Assembly: GCA_934463345.1 (NCBI GenBank)
Contig: CAKSJL010000001.1
Span: 1-55,947, forward strand
DNA length: 55,947 nt
Source of the DNA: an uncultured Oscillospiraceae bacterium
GTDB lineage: Bacteria > Bacillota > Clostridia > Oscillospirales > Ruminococcaceae
Direction: 5' to 3'
The notes under the pieces are model-generated. The model made no database searches and was not told the origin of the DNA. It saw only the letters and a program-made list of their open reading frames with translations. Below are positions 1 through 7,829 of the stretch, piece by piece (positions within the stretch are counted from its first letter, which is position 1; each line of letters starts with the position of its first letter). The position numbers were made by a program, and so were the translations under genes.

Positions 1-1
1 G

Positions 2-583
2 GACGGAGTTGTCTCAAAAATAAATGACCCGGAAAGCCTTGAAGCAAATGAGCCTTATATTGTTATTCAGGGGAACGGCGGACTTACTGTTACAGGATAT
101 ATCGGTGAGCTTAATCTTGACCGTATTTCTGTCGGAATGTTCATAAATATTATGCTCTGGGAAACAGGCGAATCCGCACAGGCTGAAGTTACTGAAATCA
201 GTGATATTCCCGTTTCTTATGATTCACAGAACTGGGGCGAAAATCCTAACAGCAGTACCTATTCATTTACAGCATCCGTAACTGACGATATTACGATACC
301 GGCAGATGCAGGCATTTCTATAACTCTTCCGTCACAGGACACAAGTGACAGCATTTATATCCCAAAGGTATATGTTCGTGAAGAGGACGGCAGAAGCTAT
401 GTATATCGTGCCGATGACAAAAACCGCCTTGAAAAGCTTTATATAAAAACCGGAAAAACAATATACGGTTCTGAGATCGAAATAAAGGGCGGTCTGTCAG
501 AAGATGACAGAATATGTTTCCCGTATGGAAAAAATATCAGGGAAGGAATCAGAACTGAGGATTCCGACGAAGTATTATGGTAA
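2..583 (+). CDS. HlyD/MacA-like efflux adaptor subunit (5' partial)
   Basis: The frame is open from the window edge, so this is the C-terminal 193 residues of a longer protein. It has the end of a barrel-sandwich (DGVVSKI) followed by beta-barrel and membrane-proximal regions typical of periplasmic or extracellular adaptor proteins of MacA/YknX type. The internal ATG at 137 is not a credible start because homologous-looking sequence continues upstream of it. It ends 15 bases before a MacB-like permease, with AAGGAGGAG between them, so the two form an operon. Its likely role is to couple the ABC exporter to an extracytoplasmic substrate such as a peptide or toxic compound. The cognate ATPase must lie upstream, outside the window. 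Family call is fairly firm; substrate unknown. Confidence 0.8.
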   Translation, partial: DGVVSKINDPESLEANEPYIVIQGNGGLTVTGYIGELNLDRISVGMFINIMLWETGESAQAEVTEISDIPVSYDSQNWGENPNSSTYSFTASVTDDITIPADAGISITLPSQDTSDSIYIPKVYVREEDGRSYVYRADDKNRLEKLYIKTGKTIYGSEIEIKGGLSEDDRICFPYGKNIREGIRTEDSDEVLW

Positions 584-598
584 GGAGGAGAATTACTG

Positions 599-1852
599 AT
601 GTTTGAAAATATAAGGCTTTCCTTTAAGGGCATTTTCTCACATAAGGTTCGCTCCTTTCTGACAATGCTCGGAATAATAATAGGTATAGCCGCAATTATT
701 GCTATTGTTTCTACAATTAAAGGTACAAATGAACAGATAAAAAATCTCATCGGTTCAGGAAGCAATACCGTCAATGTATCGCTTTATCAGGGTGAATGGC
801 AGCTGGACTTTCAGTATCAGTCTGTTCCGGAAGGTGTCCCGGTAATATCCGACTCTGTTATAAGTCAGCTGAAAGATATCAAGGACGCCAAGTCTGTTTC
901 CGTCTACAGACAGAGAACCTACTGCGATTCAATATTTTATATGAATACATCCCTTGAGGGTGGAAGTGTTTACGGAGTAGACGAAAATTATTTTTCAGAT
1001 GCAGGCTACAGCATAAAATCCGGAAAGGGCTTTGGCGAAAGAGAATACAAAGGCGACTTGAAATGCGCAGTTATTGATAATAAAGCTGCTGAAAGCCTGT
1101 TTGCCGGTGAAGAACCTGTAGGAAAAATAATAGACATAAGCGGCGAACCTTTCAGGGTAATAGGCGTTGCAGTTTTAAGCAGCAAGTTTGAGCCGGTCAT
1201 AAATTCCTACGAGGATTACCAGCTTTATAATCAGGACACAACAAGCGGCAAAATCTTTATACCGACAAACACATGGCCGGTAATATTCCGTTATGACGAG
1301 CCGCAGAACTGCATTATAACTGCCAGCGATACTGACAGTATGACATCTGTCGGAAAGGCGGCTGAGGAAATCCTTAATGAAAATCTTTCCGTAAAGGACG
1401 AAAGCATAAAATACAAAAGTGAAAACCAGCTTGAAAGAGCAGAATCACTTCAGAAGCTCAGCGACTCGACAAACAAGCTTGTTATCTGCATTGCCGGAAT
1501 TTCACTCCTTGTCGGCGGTATAGGCGTTATGAACATTATGCTTGTTTCTGTTACAGAGAGAACAAGAGAAATCGGTTTGAAAAAAGCTCTTGGCGCAAGA
1601 AAAAAGGTTATCCTGGGACAGTTTCTTACAGAAGCAGCCGTTCTTACAAGTATAGGTGGACTTATAGGAATAATTCTCGGTATAATTCTTTCTCAGCTTA
1701 TTTCAAAATTTGCAGATGTTCCGGTTGCAATAAGCTCCGTTTCAATTCTGGTTTCAGTTATTTTCTCAATGGTTGTTGGAATTGTTTTCGGTCTGATTCC
1801 ATCAGTCAAAGCGGCTAATCTTAACCCGATCGACGCTTTAAGATATGAGTGA
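599..1852 (+). CDS. MacB/FtsX-type ABC transporter permease
   Basis: 417 residues with the layout of MacB-like permeases: an N-terminal membrane segment at about 20-40 (FLTMLGIIIGIAAIIAIVS), a large extracytoplasmic MacB_PCD domain (about 45-285), then three C-terminal membrane segments forming an FtsX domain with the conserved LVGGIGVMNIMLVSVTERTREIGLKKALGA region at about 304-333. There is no ATPase domain, so the nucleotide-binding subunit is separate and must lie upstream of the adaptor gene. A strong RBS (AAGGAGGAG) precedes the ATG, and the adaptor stops 15 bases upstream. The gene ends before a bidirectional terminator. Likely role: export of antimicrobial peptides or other amphiphiles with the adaptor; substrate not inferable. 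Confidence 0.9.
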   Translation: MFENIRLSFKGIFSHKVRSFLTMLGIIIGIAAIIAIVSTIKGTNEQIKNLIGSGSNTVNVSLYQGEWQLDFQYQSVPEGVPVISDSVISQLKDIKDAKSVSVYRQRTYCDSIFYMNTSLEGGSVYGVDENYFSDAGYSIKSGKGFGEREYKGDLKCAVIDNKAAESLFAGEEPVGKIIDISGEPFRVIGVAVLSSKFEPVINSYEDYQLYNQDTTSGKIFIPTNTWPVIFRYDEPQNCIITASDTDSMTSVGKAAEEILNENLSVKDESIKYKSENQLERAESLQKLSDSTNKLVICIAGISLLVGGIGVMNIMLVSVTERTREIGLKKALGARKKVILGQFLTEAAVLTSIGGLIGIILGIILSQLISKFADVPVAISSVSILVSVIFSMVVGIVFGLIPSVKAANLNPIDALRYE

Positions 1853-1908
1853 AAAATAAAGTCAGGGTTTTGCATTCCGGCAGGAATAAAATCACTTTAT
1901 AAAAAGCA

Positions 1909-1946
1909 AATGGGATATCCTTTATTACAGGATATCCCATTTTTTA
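1909..1946. terminator. Bidirectional intrinsic terminator
   Basis: An 11-bp perfect stem (TGGGATATCCT with AGGATATCCCA) closes a 7-base loop and is flanked by A-rich and T-rich tracts. It sits between the convergent permease and sugar kinase genes and can end both transcripts. Confidence 0.9.
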
Positions 1947-1956
1947 TAATGCCAGA

Positions 1957-2982
1957 TTACCTAAGAACTCTTCCATTTCCGCCGTTTTTCAGAAGGTTTT
2001 CAACTTCCTTTTCAGTAACACGGTTGAAATCGCCCTCTATTGTGTGTTTAAGACAGCTTGCAGCAGCTGCAAAGTCTATTGAAGCCTGATTGTCCTTTTC
2101 TGTGATAAGACTATAAATCAATGCAGCAGTAAAGCTGTCACCGCCGCCTACACGATCCACTATCTGAATATCATACTTTTGTGAAAAATATGATTTCTGC
2201 TCCTGTGCATCAAAAAGCATTGCACTCCAGCCATTATGACTTGCACTGTAGCTTTCACGCAGTGTAAACGCTGCCTTTTTACAGCCATAGCTTCTGCATA
2301 TTTCTGCTGCGGCATATTCATAACCTTTCTTATTAAGCTTTCCTGCTTCAATGTCATTGTCCGGTGTTTTTATGCCAAGAACTTTTTCAGCATCCTCTTC
2401 ATTTGCAACGCATATGTCAACATAAGGCACAAGCTTTGACATTACTTCCTTTGCCTTCTCGCTGCTCCAGAGATTCTTTCTGTAATTCAGGTCACAAGAA
2501 ACGGTTATTCCCCTTGACTTTGCTTCTTTGCATGCATCAAGGCATATTTCTGCAAGACTGTCTGACAATGCCGGATTTATGCCTGTCCAGTGAAACCAGT
2601 TAACATTTTCCAAAATCTTATCCCAGTCAAAATCATTTTTGCCAGCAAGCGCTATTGCGGAGTAGCTGCGGTCATATATTACTTTTGACGGTCTTTGTGA
2701 AGCGCCCTTTTCAAGATAATAAAGTCCCATTCTTCCGCCGCCATACACTATTTCCGAAGTATCAACGCCAAAATAGCGCAGAGAATTTGCGGCTGATCTT
2801 CCGATATCATTGTCCGGCAGCTTGGTCAGAAAGCAGGATTCCAGTCCGAAATTTGCAAGCGAAACCGCAACATTCGCCTCTCCACCACAAAAAGTTGCAT
2901 CAAATGAATCCTTTTGCATAAGGCGTGTATATCCCGGAGCTGCGAGCCTTAAAAGCAGTTCGCCAAATGAAAGTACTCTCAT
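1957..2982 (-). CDS. PfkB-family sugar kinase, 2-keto-3-deoxygluconate kinase type
   Basis: 341 residues, the normal length of KDG kinases. The N-terminus (MRVLSFGELLLRL) and the CGGEANVAVSLANFG segment are those of the ribokinase/PfkB fold, and VGGGDSFTAALIY (about 281-293) is PfkB signature 2 with the catalytic Asp. It probably phosphorylates a 2-keto-3-deoxy sugar acid or related sugar with ATP. It is the last gene of the polysaccharide operon, 3 bases after the aldolase gene, and ends at the terminator at about 1930. Next to an aldolase and a CMP-sugar synthetase, a role in making or salvaging the activated sugar acid is more attractive than Entner-Doudoroff catabolism, but that is inference. 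No kdgA aldolase is nearby. Confidence 0.85.
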   Translation of the reverse strand: MRVLSFGELLLRLAAPGYTRLMQKDSFDATFCGGEANVAVSLANFGLESCFLTKLPDNDIGRSAANSLRYFGVDTSEIVYGGGRMGLYYLEKGASQRPSKVIYDRSYSAIALAGKNDFDWDKILENVNWFHWTGINPALSDSLAEICLDACKEAKSRGITVSCDLNYRKNLWSSEKAKEVMSKLVPYVDICVANEEDAEKVLGIKTPDNDIEAGKLNKKGYEYAAAEICRSYGCKKAAFTLRESYSASHNGWSAMLFDAQEQKSYFSQKYDIQIVDRVGGGDSFTAALIYSLITEKDNQASIDFAAAASCLKHTIEGDFNRVTEKEVENLLKNGGNGRVLR

Positions 2983-2985
2983 TTT

Positions 2986-4578
2986 TTACTTTTCCTCTCT
3001 GTTTATTCTTACATATTTAGGCGTTGTAAGAAATTCTATGTCAGTTTTTTTTGCATAATCCGATAAAACACAGCTCATGCCATTATTCATAGCGTCAAGT
3101 ATTGCATTTTTTATAACAAATTCCATCTTCTGTTCGGCATAATTTTCGGATGAATCATGAGAATATCCGTCAAAACCTGCGAGCATTATCCTTTTAACCC
3201 CAAGATTTATCAGAAATTTCACACACATAAGTCCGGCATTATCCTTTACTGCCTCTACATCATTAAGCAGTGAGCTGTAATCTGTCCGGAGATATGAACT
3301 GCTTCCGGGAATATTTGATGTAACAATATAATTACCGTCCCTGTCATCCGGCATATCACGATACCTTCTTAAGTTGCTGAAAAAAACATAATCAGTCTTG
3401 ATACCTGGACAGTTGAAATTAACGCTTATTGACACAACATTTTTTTCCTCAGCTGCTTTTATGATCTTGTCCTTCTCGTAAACCGAGCTTTTTCCCGGGG
3501 CTATCAGCAAAATACTGCTTCGGTTTATTTTTTCTCTCAGCTCGTTGAGATGTGCTTCGTCCGATATACCCGACTGCATATATTTTACATAGAGTTCTTC
3601 AATATACGATTTATCAAATTCCGCACGTTTTTCCGGTTCCATCATACTAAATATCTCGTCCATATTTTCGACTGTAAGAGTTTTCTTGTCATCAAGATAT
3701 CCTGCATAATTCGGATGTGTATTATGCTTTGCAGAAAGATAATTCGGAAGAGAATAACCCCAGTAATTTTTCTGGTAAAATGAATTGAGAATTTCATCAA
3801 TTATTGTAAGCAGTGGTTTCAGCTTATACTGCGAACCCATATTCTCATTAAGATACTCAACAAAAAGCTCCGTATTAAGATTTCCGGCGCCTCTTCCCAT
3901 ACCATAAACTGAGGAATCTATTATAAGATTTCGGTTTGTCTGAACATCAACCAGGCTCTGGGCATTTGAATAGGCAAGCTGCATATTGTTGTGAGAATGA
4001 AATCCTATCCAGATTTTTTCGTCAAGATTATGCTCGATCATATAAAAAAGCCTTATAAGGTTCTTTTTTTTCATCATACCAAAGCTGTCAACAATGTAAA
4101 AAGCGTATGGTCCTATTTCGTTTGCAAGCTTTATCATATCAAGAAATTCTTCATCAGAATAGCCCAGCGATACCATAGGCTGCACAAAAACCTTATAGCC
4201 CTTTTCCTTTATCCTGCGGCAAAGCTTCAGTGCGTCATGCATGTCCTTTTTATGAAAGGCAAGACGTATTCCGTCAATAGACGATCCATCATAATCAGGA
4301 AGCATGCTTATATCATATTCGCCGTAGTTCATCATTGCAACAAAGATTTTTCCGTTTCTTTTTTCAGGAAAGCTTCCTGCCGCCTGTTCCAAAGTATTGA
4401 ATTTTGTAACATCAGGCTCATACTTTGTTTTTGCGGTAAGAAAACCGCATTCAATTATATCAATATCAGCTTCAACAAGTCCGCTTGTTATTCTTCTTAC
4501 ATTATCAGAGCCAAAACGCCACTGATTGCAGTAGCCTCCGTCACGAAGAGTACAGTCCAGAACGTGTATTTTATTCAT
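2986..4578 (-). CDS. HMGL/DmpG-like pyruvate aldolase fused to a DUF115/GT42-like domain
   Basis: 530 residues in two parts. Residues 1-275 form a class II (metal) aldolase of the HMGL/4-hydroxy-2-oxovalerate aldolase superfamily: DCTLRDGG at 8-15 (catalytic Arg, metal Asp), GFHSHNN at 192-198 (metal His pair) and GMGRGAGN at 226-233. Residues 354-525 form a Rossmann-like domain with LLIAPGKSS at 357-365 and KRIMLAGFDGYS at 462-473, matching in style the NGPS and (L)xGxD elements of the DUF115/MAF/GT42 fold in the protein encoded at 5282-6157. Aldolases of this type condense pyruvate with an aldehyde to a 2-keto-4-hydroxy acid. With the CMP-sugar synthetase upstream and the KDG-type kinase downstream, synthesis of a ulosonic-type sugar is inferred. 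RBS is AGGAGGT. The fusion is unusual; the role of the second domain is unknown. Confidence 0.75.
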   Translation of the reverse strand: MNKIHVLDCTLRDGGYCNQWRFGSDNVRRITSGLVEADIDIIECGFLTAKTKYEPDVTKFNTLEQAAGSFPEKRNGKIFVAMMNYGEYDISMLPDYDGSSIDGIRLAFHKKDMHDALKLCRRIKEKGYKVFVQPMVSLGYSDEEFLDMIKLANEIGPYAFYIVDSFGMMKKKNLIRLFYMIEHNLDEKIWIGFHSHNNMQLAYSNAQSLVDVQTNRNLIIDSSVYGMGRGAGNLNTELFVEYLNENMGSQYKLKPLLTIIDEILNSFYQKNYWGYSLPNYLSAKHNTHPNYAGYLDDKKTLTVENMDEIFSMMEPEKRAEFDKSYIEELYVKYMQSGISDEAHLNELREKINRSSILLIAPGKSSVYEKDKIIKAAEEKNVVSISVNFNCPGIKTDYVFFSNLRRYRDMPDDRDGNYIVTSNIPGSSSYLRTDYSSLLNDVEAVKDNAGLMCVKFLINLGVKRIMLAGFDGYSHDSSENYAEQKMEFVIKNAILDAMNNGMSCVLSDYAKKTDIEFLTTPKYVRINREEK

Positions 4579-4593
4579 TTATACCTCCTGATT

Positions 4594-4633
4594 CAAGTGA
4601 ATAAATATAATTGACAACGTGGTAATGTCAATT
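4594..4633 (-). promoter_or_regulatory. Inverted repeat overlapping a promoter-like sequence inside the polysaccharide operon
   Basis: AATTGACA (4609-4616) and TGTCAATT (4626-4633) form an 8-bp perfect inverted repeat with a 9-base spacer, in the gap between the CMP-sugar synthetase and aldolase genes. Read on the minus strand, one arm supplies TTGACA, followed after 16 bases by TATATT. It could be an internal promoter with an operator for the aldolase-kinase pair, or only an mRNA hairpin. Confidence 0.4.
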
Positions 4634-5285
4634 ATTTGTTTATAATATGATTAAAAACTGCGTCTGCGATTGCAAAGTCCTCTGGTTCGTCAATGTCAAT
4701 GCTCTCAATTTCGCCAACTTCAACAATAAATGGTTTTTCGCCGATTCTTCTGCCCATTCTGGTCATAACCTCTGATTTATAGATATAAAATCCGCTTGTT
4801 TCTTCATAAAGCGGCTCCAGATCCTGTGTTCTCGGAATATTGTCAAGAGCGTAGTTAAACGGTCTGCCGTCCTTCCAGAGAAAATCCTGAAGCTTCTTAG
4901 CTGCAAATGAGCTGTCGTACTCTCCGCTTTTTACGGCATCAAGTCCCTTTTTAATGCTTTCAGCTGAAATAAAAGGCGCTGTCGTGTGAGTCATAACATA
5001 AATATCAGACGGAACATCCGCAGCAAAGCACTGAAGCACCTCGTTCATTTTCGTTGTATCCTGATCCAGCGACTCGCTTCGCTTCAGATACTTTACACCC
5101 TCCGGAAGGTATTCCTGTATATCCGGATTGCTGCAATATACATAAACCTCGTCAATCCCATCAACCTTTAAAAGCGTTGAAAGGATATATTTGCAAAGCG
5201 GCTCGCCGCCAGTAAAACTTTTTGTATTTTTCTGCGGCAAACGACGGTTATTTAATTTCATAGGAACGATTGCTGTAATCTTCAT
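4632..5285 (-). CDS. CMP-sugar synthetase (acylneuraminate cytidylyltransferase family)
   Basis: 217 residues, the size of NeuA/KdsB-type enzymes. The N-terminal nucleotide-binding segment reads IVPMKLNNRRLPQKNTK, the variant of the PARxGSKxxPxKN loop found in many polysaccharide-cluster cytidylyltransferases. The C-terminal IESIDIDEPEDFAIAD (about 193-208) is the metal-binding region typical of NeuA. It should use CTP to activate a nonulosonic or other ulosonic acid as its CMP derivative. Its start codon overlaps the upstream stop (ATGA), so it is translationally coupled to the DUF115/GT42-like gene. No NeuB or NeuC homologue is present, so the substrate need not be sialic acid. Family call is strong; substrate unknown. 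Confidence 0.88.
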   Translation of the reverse strand: MKITAIVPMKLNNRRLPQKNTKSFTGGEPLCKYILSTLLKVDGIDEVYVYCSNPDIQEYLPEGVKYLKRSESLDQDTTKMNEVLQCFAADVPSDIYVMTHTTAPFISAESIKKGLDAVKSGEYDSSFAAKKLQDFLWKDGRPFNYALDNIPRTQDLEPLYEETSGFYIYKSEVMTRMGRRIGEKPFIVEVGEIESIDIDEPEDFAIADAVFNHIINK

Positions 5286-6157
5286 TTCTTTCCTCCTGCA
5301 ATAACATCCTCATATTTTTTCCTCGGAATGGAATCTATAACTGTCTGTGCAGAACAGTTAACAAGCTTTATTCCCCTGCGGCTACAGTAACTGTAAAGCT
5401 TGCGATAGCCTTTAAGAGTTTCAAGATAAGCCTGTGTGTACTCCTCCAGACCGTTTTTCTGAACAATATACTCCATCCTTTTCTTTTCATTTTCTGTCAC
5501 ATTATAGGCATAGTCGCTGTCATCGTTTATATGCAGCGATGACTTCATTGTAACCATAAGACTTGTATTATCACAGCCAAGTATATAAATCTCAGAAAAA
5601 CCCATATATATTGCCGCTATTATACACCATTGAACAACAGTTCCATACCATGGGACGTTCTTTGTAAAGTCCATTTCCCTGCTGTAATTTGCAGTCATGT
5701 AAACATCAGACAAGAAATAATTCATATTAAGCGTCTGTTCAAAGCCGTACTTTTTAGAAAATCCAAGCTGCTGTATCGGAAAGAAAACCTGTATATCAGG
5801 ATTCCCCTCATTTACTCTTTTCATTTTCTCAAGAAGCTCCATATCCTCCGGCTTGTTTTCATCAATCTGAAAAAAGTTTTCATCTGCCCAGAAATGAAAA
5901 TTAGGCTTTATTTTCTTAAAGCTTTCATTTCTTGCCGCCTGATTCACTGTAAAAACATATTCATCAGCAAGCAGTGACAAATCCTGCTGTTTAAGCGACG
6001 GGCCATTTCCGATTACAAAACAACGCTTTCCCGCATAAGCTTCTTTAAATCTCACATTCTTTTCAAGCTCAGGAATCCTATGAAGTTTGTATGATAAATT
6101 TTTTTTGAGATTCTGAACTGAATACAGCGCATCTAATATTTTTTCAGCCTTATTCAT
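5282..6157 (-). CDS. DUF115/MAF/GT42-like putative ulosonic-acid transferase
   Basis: 291 residues. GKRCFVIGNGPSLKQQDL at about 43-60 is the hallmark of the DUF115 (MptE-like)/MAF family and resembles the CMP-binding GNGPSLK loop of GT42 sialyltransferases such as CstII. A second GT42-like block, YMGFSEIYILGCDN, lies at about 183-196. Members of this fold transfer CMP-activated nonulosonic acids (MAF on flagellin, GT42 on glycans), and other members are annotated as hydroxymethylpterin pyrophosphokinase-like. Coupling to the CMP-sugar synthetase gene by a 4-base overlap supports the transferase reading. It overlaps the upstream acetyltransferase gene by 8 bases. It could also modify lipid or peptide acceptors; not decidable here. 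Confidence 0.75.
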   Translation of the reverse strand: MNKAEKILDALYSVQNLKKNLSYKLHRIPELEKNVRFKEAYAGKRCFVIGNGPSLKQQDLSLLADEYVFTVNQAARNESFKKIKPNFHFWADENFFQIDENKPEDMELLEKMKRVNEGNPDIQVFFPIQQLGFSKKYGFEQTLNMNYFLSDVYMTANYSREMDFTKNVPWYGTVVQWCIIAAIYMGFSEIYILGCDNTSLMVTMKSSLHINDDSDYAYNVTENEKKRMEYIVQKNGLEEYTQAYLETLKGYRKLYSYCSRRGIKLVNCSAQTVIDSIPRKKYEDVIAGGKK

Positions 6158-6734
6158 ATATTCTCCTTATAAATGTTGCCGGATTTCCTGCCCATATTTC
6201 GCCATCAGGTATGCTTTTTGTAACAACTGAACCTGCGCCGACAATACTTTTTTCACCGACAGTAACTCCCTTTAAAATAATACTGTGTGCGCCGATAAAC
6301 GCACCTCTTTTAATAGTTACAGGTAATGATTTTATATGTGTATCCGGCTGTTCCATTCTTTGTTCAAATTTAATTGAATGGAAGTCAGTATCATATATTT
6401 TACAGCCGCCGCCTATCATAACATCATCCTCAATAGTGATATTTTTCATTGACGCAATGGCTGTGTTTGAAATTCCGACGTTATTTCCTATATTTATTAA
6501 ACCATTCTCCAACACAAGAAATGAAGCTGAGGAATTTCCACCTATAGGGTTATACTTGATTTTAGCATTACAAACAAAATTATTGCCTATTATAATTTTT
6601 CCACGAACTCCATGTACTTTTAAAACACCATTTATCTTTGCATTTTCGCCGCATGCAACCCCTTTAAGTTTAAATATAACCATATTTGCAGCTTTATTAT
6701 ACAATGAACATATTTTTTTTAGCGTTCCAAACAT
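6150..6734 (-). CDS. Left-handed beta-helix (hexapeptide) O-acetyltransferase
   Basis: 194 residues with imperfect hexapeptide repeats from about 40 to the C-terminus, and the characteristic end of WcaF/maltose-acetyltransferase-like enzymes: GAFIGAHSIILKGVTVGEKSIVGAGSVV at about 142-169 then WAGNPA. The His in YDTDFHSI is the likely catalytic base region. It probably O- or N-acetylates a sugar of the surface polysaccharide using acetyl-CoA. It sits in the middle of the operon between the GT11 and DUF115 genes. The gene appears more AT-rich by eye than its neighbours, which fits the transferable nature of such modification genes, but I did not compute this. Confidence 0.88.
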   Translation of the reverse strand: MFGTLKKICSLYNKAANMVIFKLKGVACGENAKINGVLKVHGVRGKIIIGNNFVCNAKIKYNPIGGNSSASFLVLENGLINIGNNVGISNTAIASMKNITIEDDVMIGGGCKIYDTDFHSIKFEQRMEQPDTHIKSLPVTIKRGAFIGAHSIILKGVTVGEKSIVGAGSVVTKSIPDGEIWAGNPATFIRRIYE

Positions 6735-6767
6735 TCATTTCCTCCTGCATACGACATTTCTCACATT

Positions 6768-7817
6768 TTAAAAATGATGAGTTGTATTAATTCTGGCATC
6801 AGGCGAACAGGTTATTTTATCGGGATTCTCATTAAAATATGCTCCCCACCAGCCAAACGAACTATTTGTGACAATATTATGCCTGCATGCTGACATAAGC
6901 TGCATATCACGATAGCTTTCCTCGCCCTTGTTCCAGTCAACAAATCTTACATTGTCTCTGGAAAAATCAAGTCCGAATATCTCGCCATTATTTCTGCACC
7001 ATTCGATACTTCCCGGATCGCAGAAAAAGTAAAATACAGGATTCTGCACCTTTGATTTTATAAATTTTACCGCCCTGCTGAAATATCCGTATTTATAATA
7101 GCAGCCATTTCTTGAAAGCATGTCCCCACGTCTTGCATGAATCGCAACAGAACAGCCACTGGTAATTTCTCTGTATGCCTCAAGATTTTTCTCATCGGTT
7201 ATTTCCGGAAATCTGAAAGCTTCTTTTATTTCCCTGCTGATTTTTTCAATTCCGCTGTTGACGTTCATAAATTTAAGCGTATGTCCGCACAACGCATCCT
7301 CTGAATCAAGTCGGAAAAGAGTGCTGCAATAGTCCTCTGAGTTATCCCTTTTTACCTTTGACTGCTGAAGCTTTCTGCGGACATTATATCCCAGAGCTGT
7401 TTCATTAAAGAATTTTCCCAGTGCAACCCTAAGCTTCTGCTTTGCAGTATCGGAAGAAAGTTCCAGACTCTGACATTTATTTTTCAGTGAAAGTCCGCCG
7501 CAAACGTTAAGCGCCTTTGAAATCGCCTCATCATAGCTCCAGCCATTTTCCCAGAACCGACTTTCATTTACAGACCTTATAACGCCCGACCACTTTGAAT
7601 CACTGAAAAGCACCCTGATATCACGAGCGTCACAGCCAAAGACTCTTGCAAGTTCATAACCGTTCCACTGAGATATAACTTTATGGCTTTCGGGAATATC
7701 ATAAATTATCTTCTCAATATAGCATTCTTCATCAGGATGACTTTTTTTCACAGCCAGATATTCAGCGTAATCAAGCATCTGATTTCCAAAACCTGATTCT
7801 ATATGAATTACTTTCAT
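6768..7817 (-). CDS. GT11 alpha-1,2-fucosyltransferase-like glycosyltransferase
   Basis: About 349 residues. AIHARRGDML matches the HxRRGD(Y) GDP-fucose-binding motif of GT11, and the C-terminal NSSFGWWGAYF block is the second strongly conserved GT11 motif. FFCDPGSIEWCRNN corresponds to the (F)SDDxxWC block, here with an altered Asp. The N-terminus (GFGNQMLDYA) is the usual GNQ(M/L)F region. I start at the ATG at 7817, which has AAAGGG 8 bases upstream, rather than the GTG at 7826 that lies on that RBS. It presumably adds fucose or a related deoxysugar in repeat-unit assembly. Acceptor unknown; no GDP-fucose synthesis genes are in the window. Confidence 0.87.
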   Translation of the reverse strand: MKVIHIESGFGNQMLDYAEYLAVKKSHPDEECYIEKIIYDIPESHKVISQWNGYELARVFGCDARDIRVLFSDSKWSGVIRSVNESRFWENGWSYDEAISKALNVCGGLSLKNKCQSLELSSDTAKQKLRVALGKFFNETALGYNVRRKLQQSKVKRDNSEDYCSTLFRLDSEDALCGHTLKFMNVNSGIEKISREIKEAFRFPEITDEKNLEAYREITSGCSVAIHARRGDMLSRNGCYYKYGYFSRAVKFIKSKVQNPVFYFFCDPGSIEWCRNNGEIFGLDFSRDNVRFVDWNKGEESYRDMQLMSACRHNIVTNSSFGWWGAYFNENPDKITCSPDARINTTHHF

Positions 7818-7829
7818 TTTACACACCCT

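Noticed and set aside
137..583. Start of the first gene at ATG 137
   Set aside because: The frame is open to the window edge and the upstream residues fit the adaptor family, so this is a truncated gene, not a short one.
4986..5171. Small plus-strand frames within the polysaccharide operon
   Set aside because: All lie inside well-supported minus-strand genes and show no RBS or recognisable domain.
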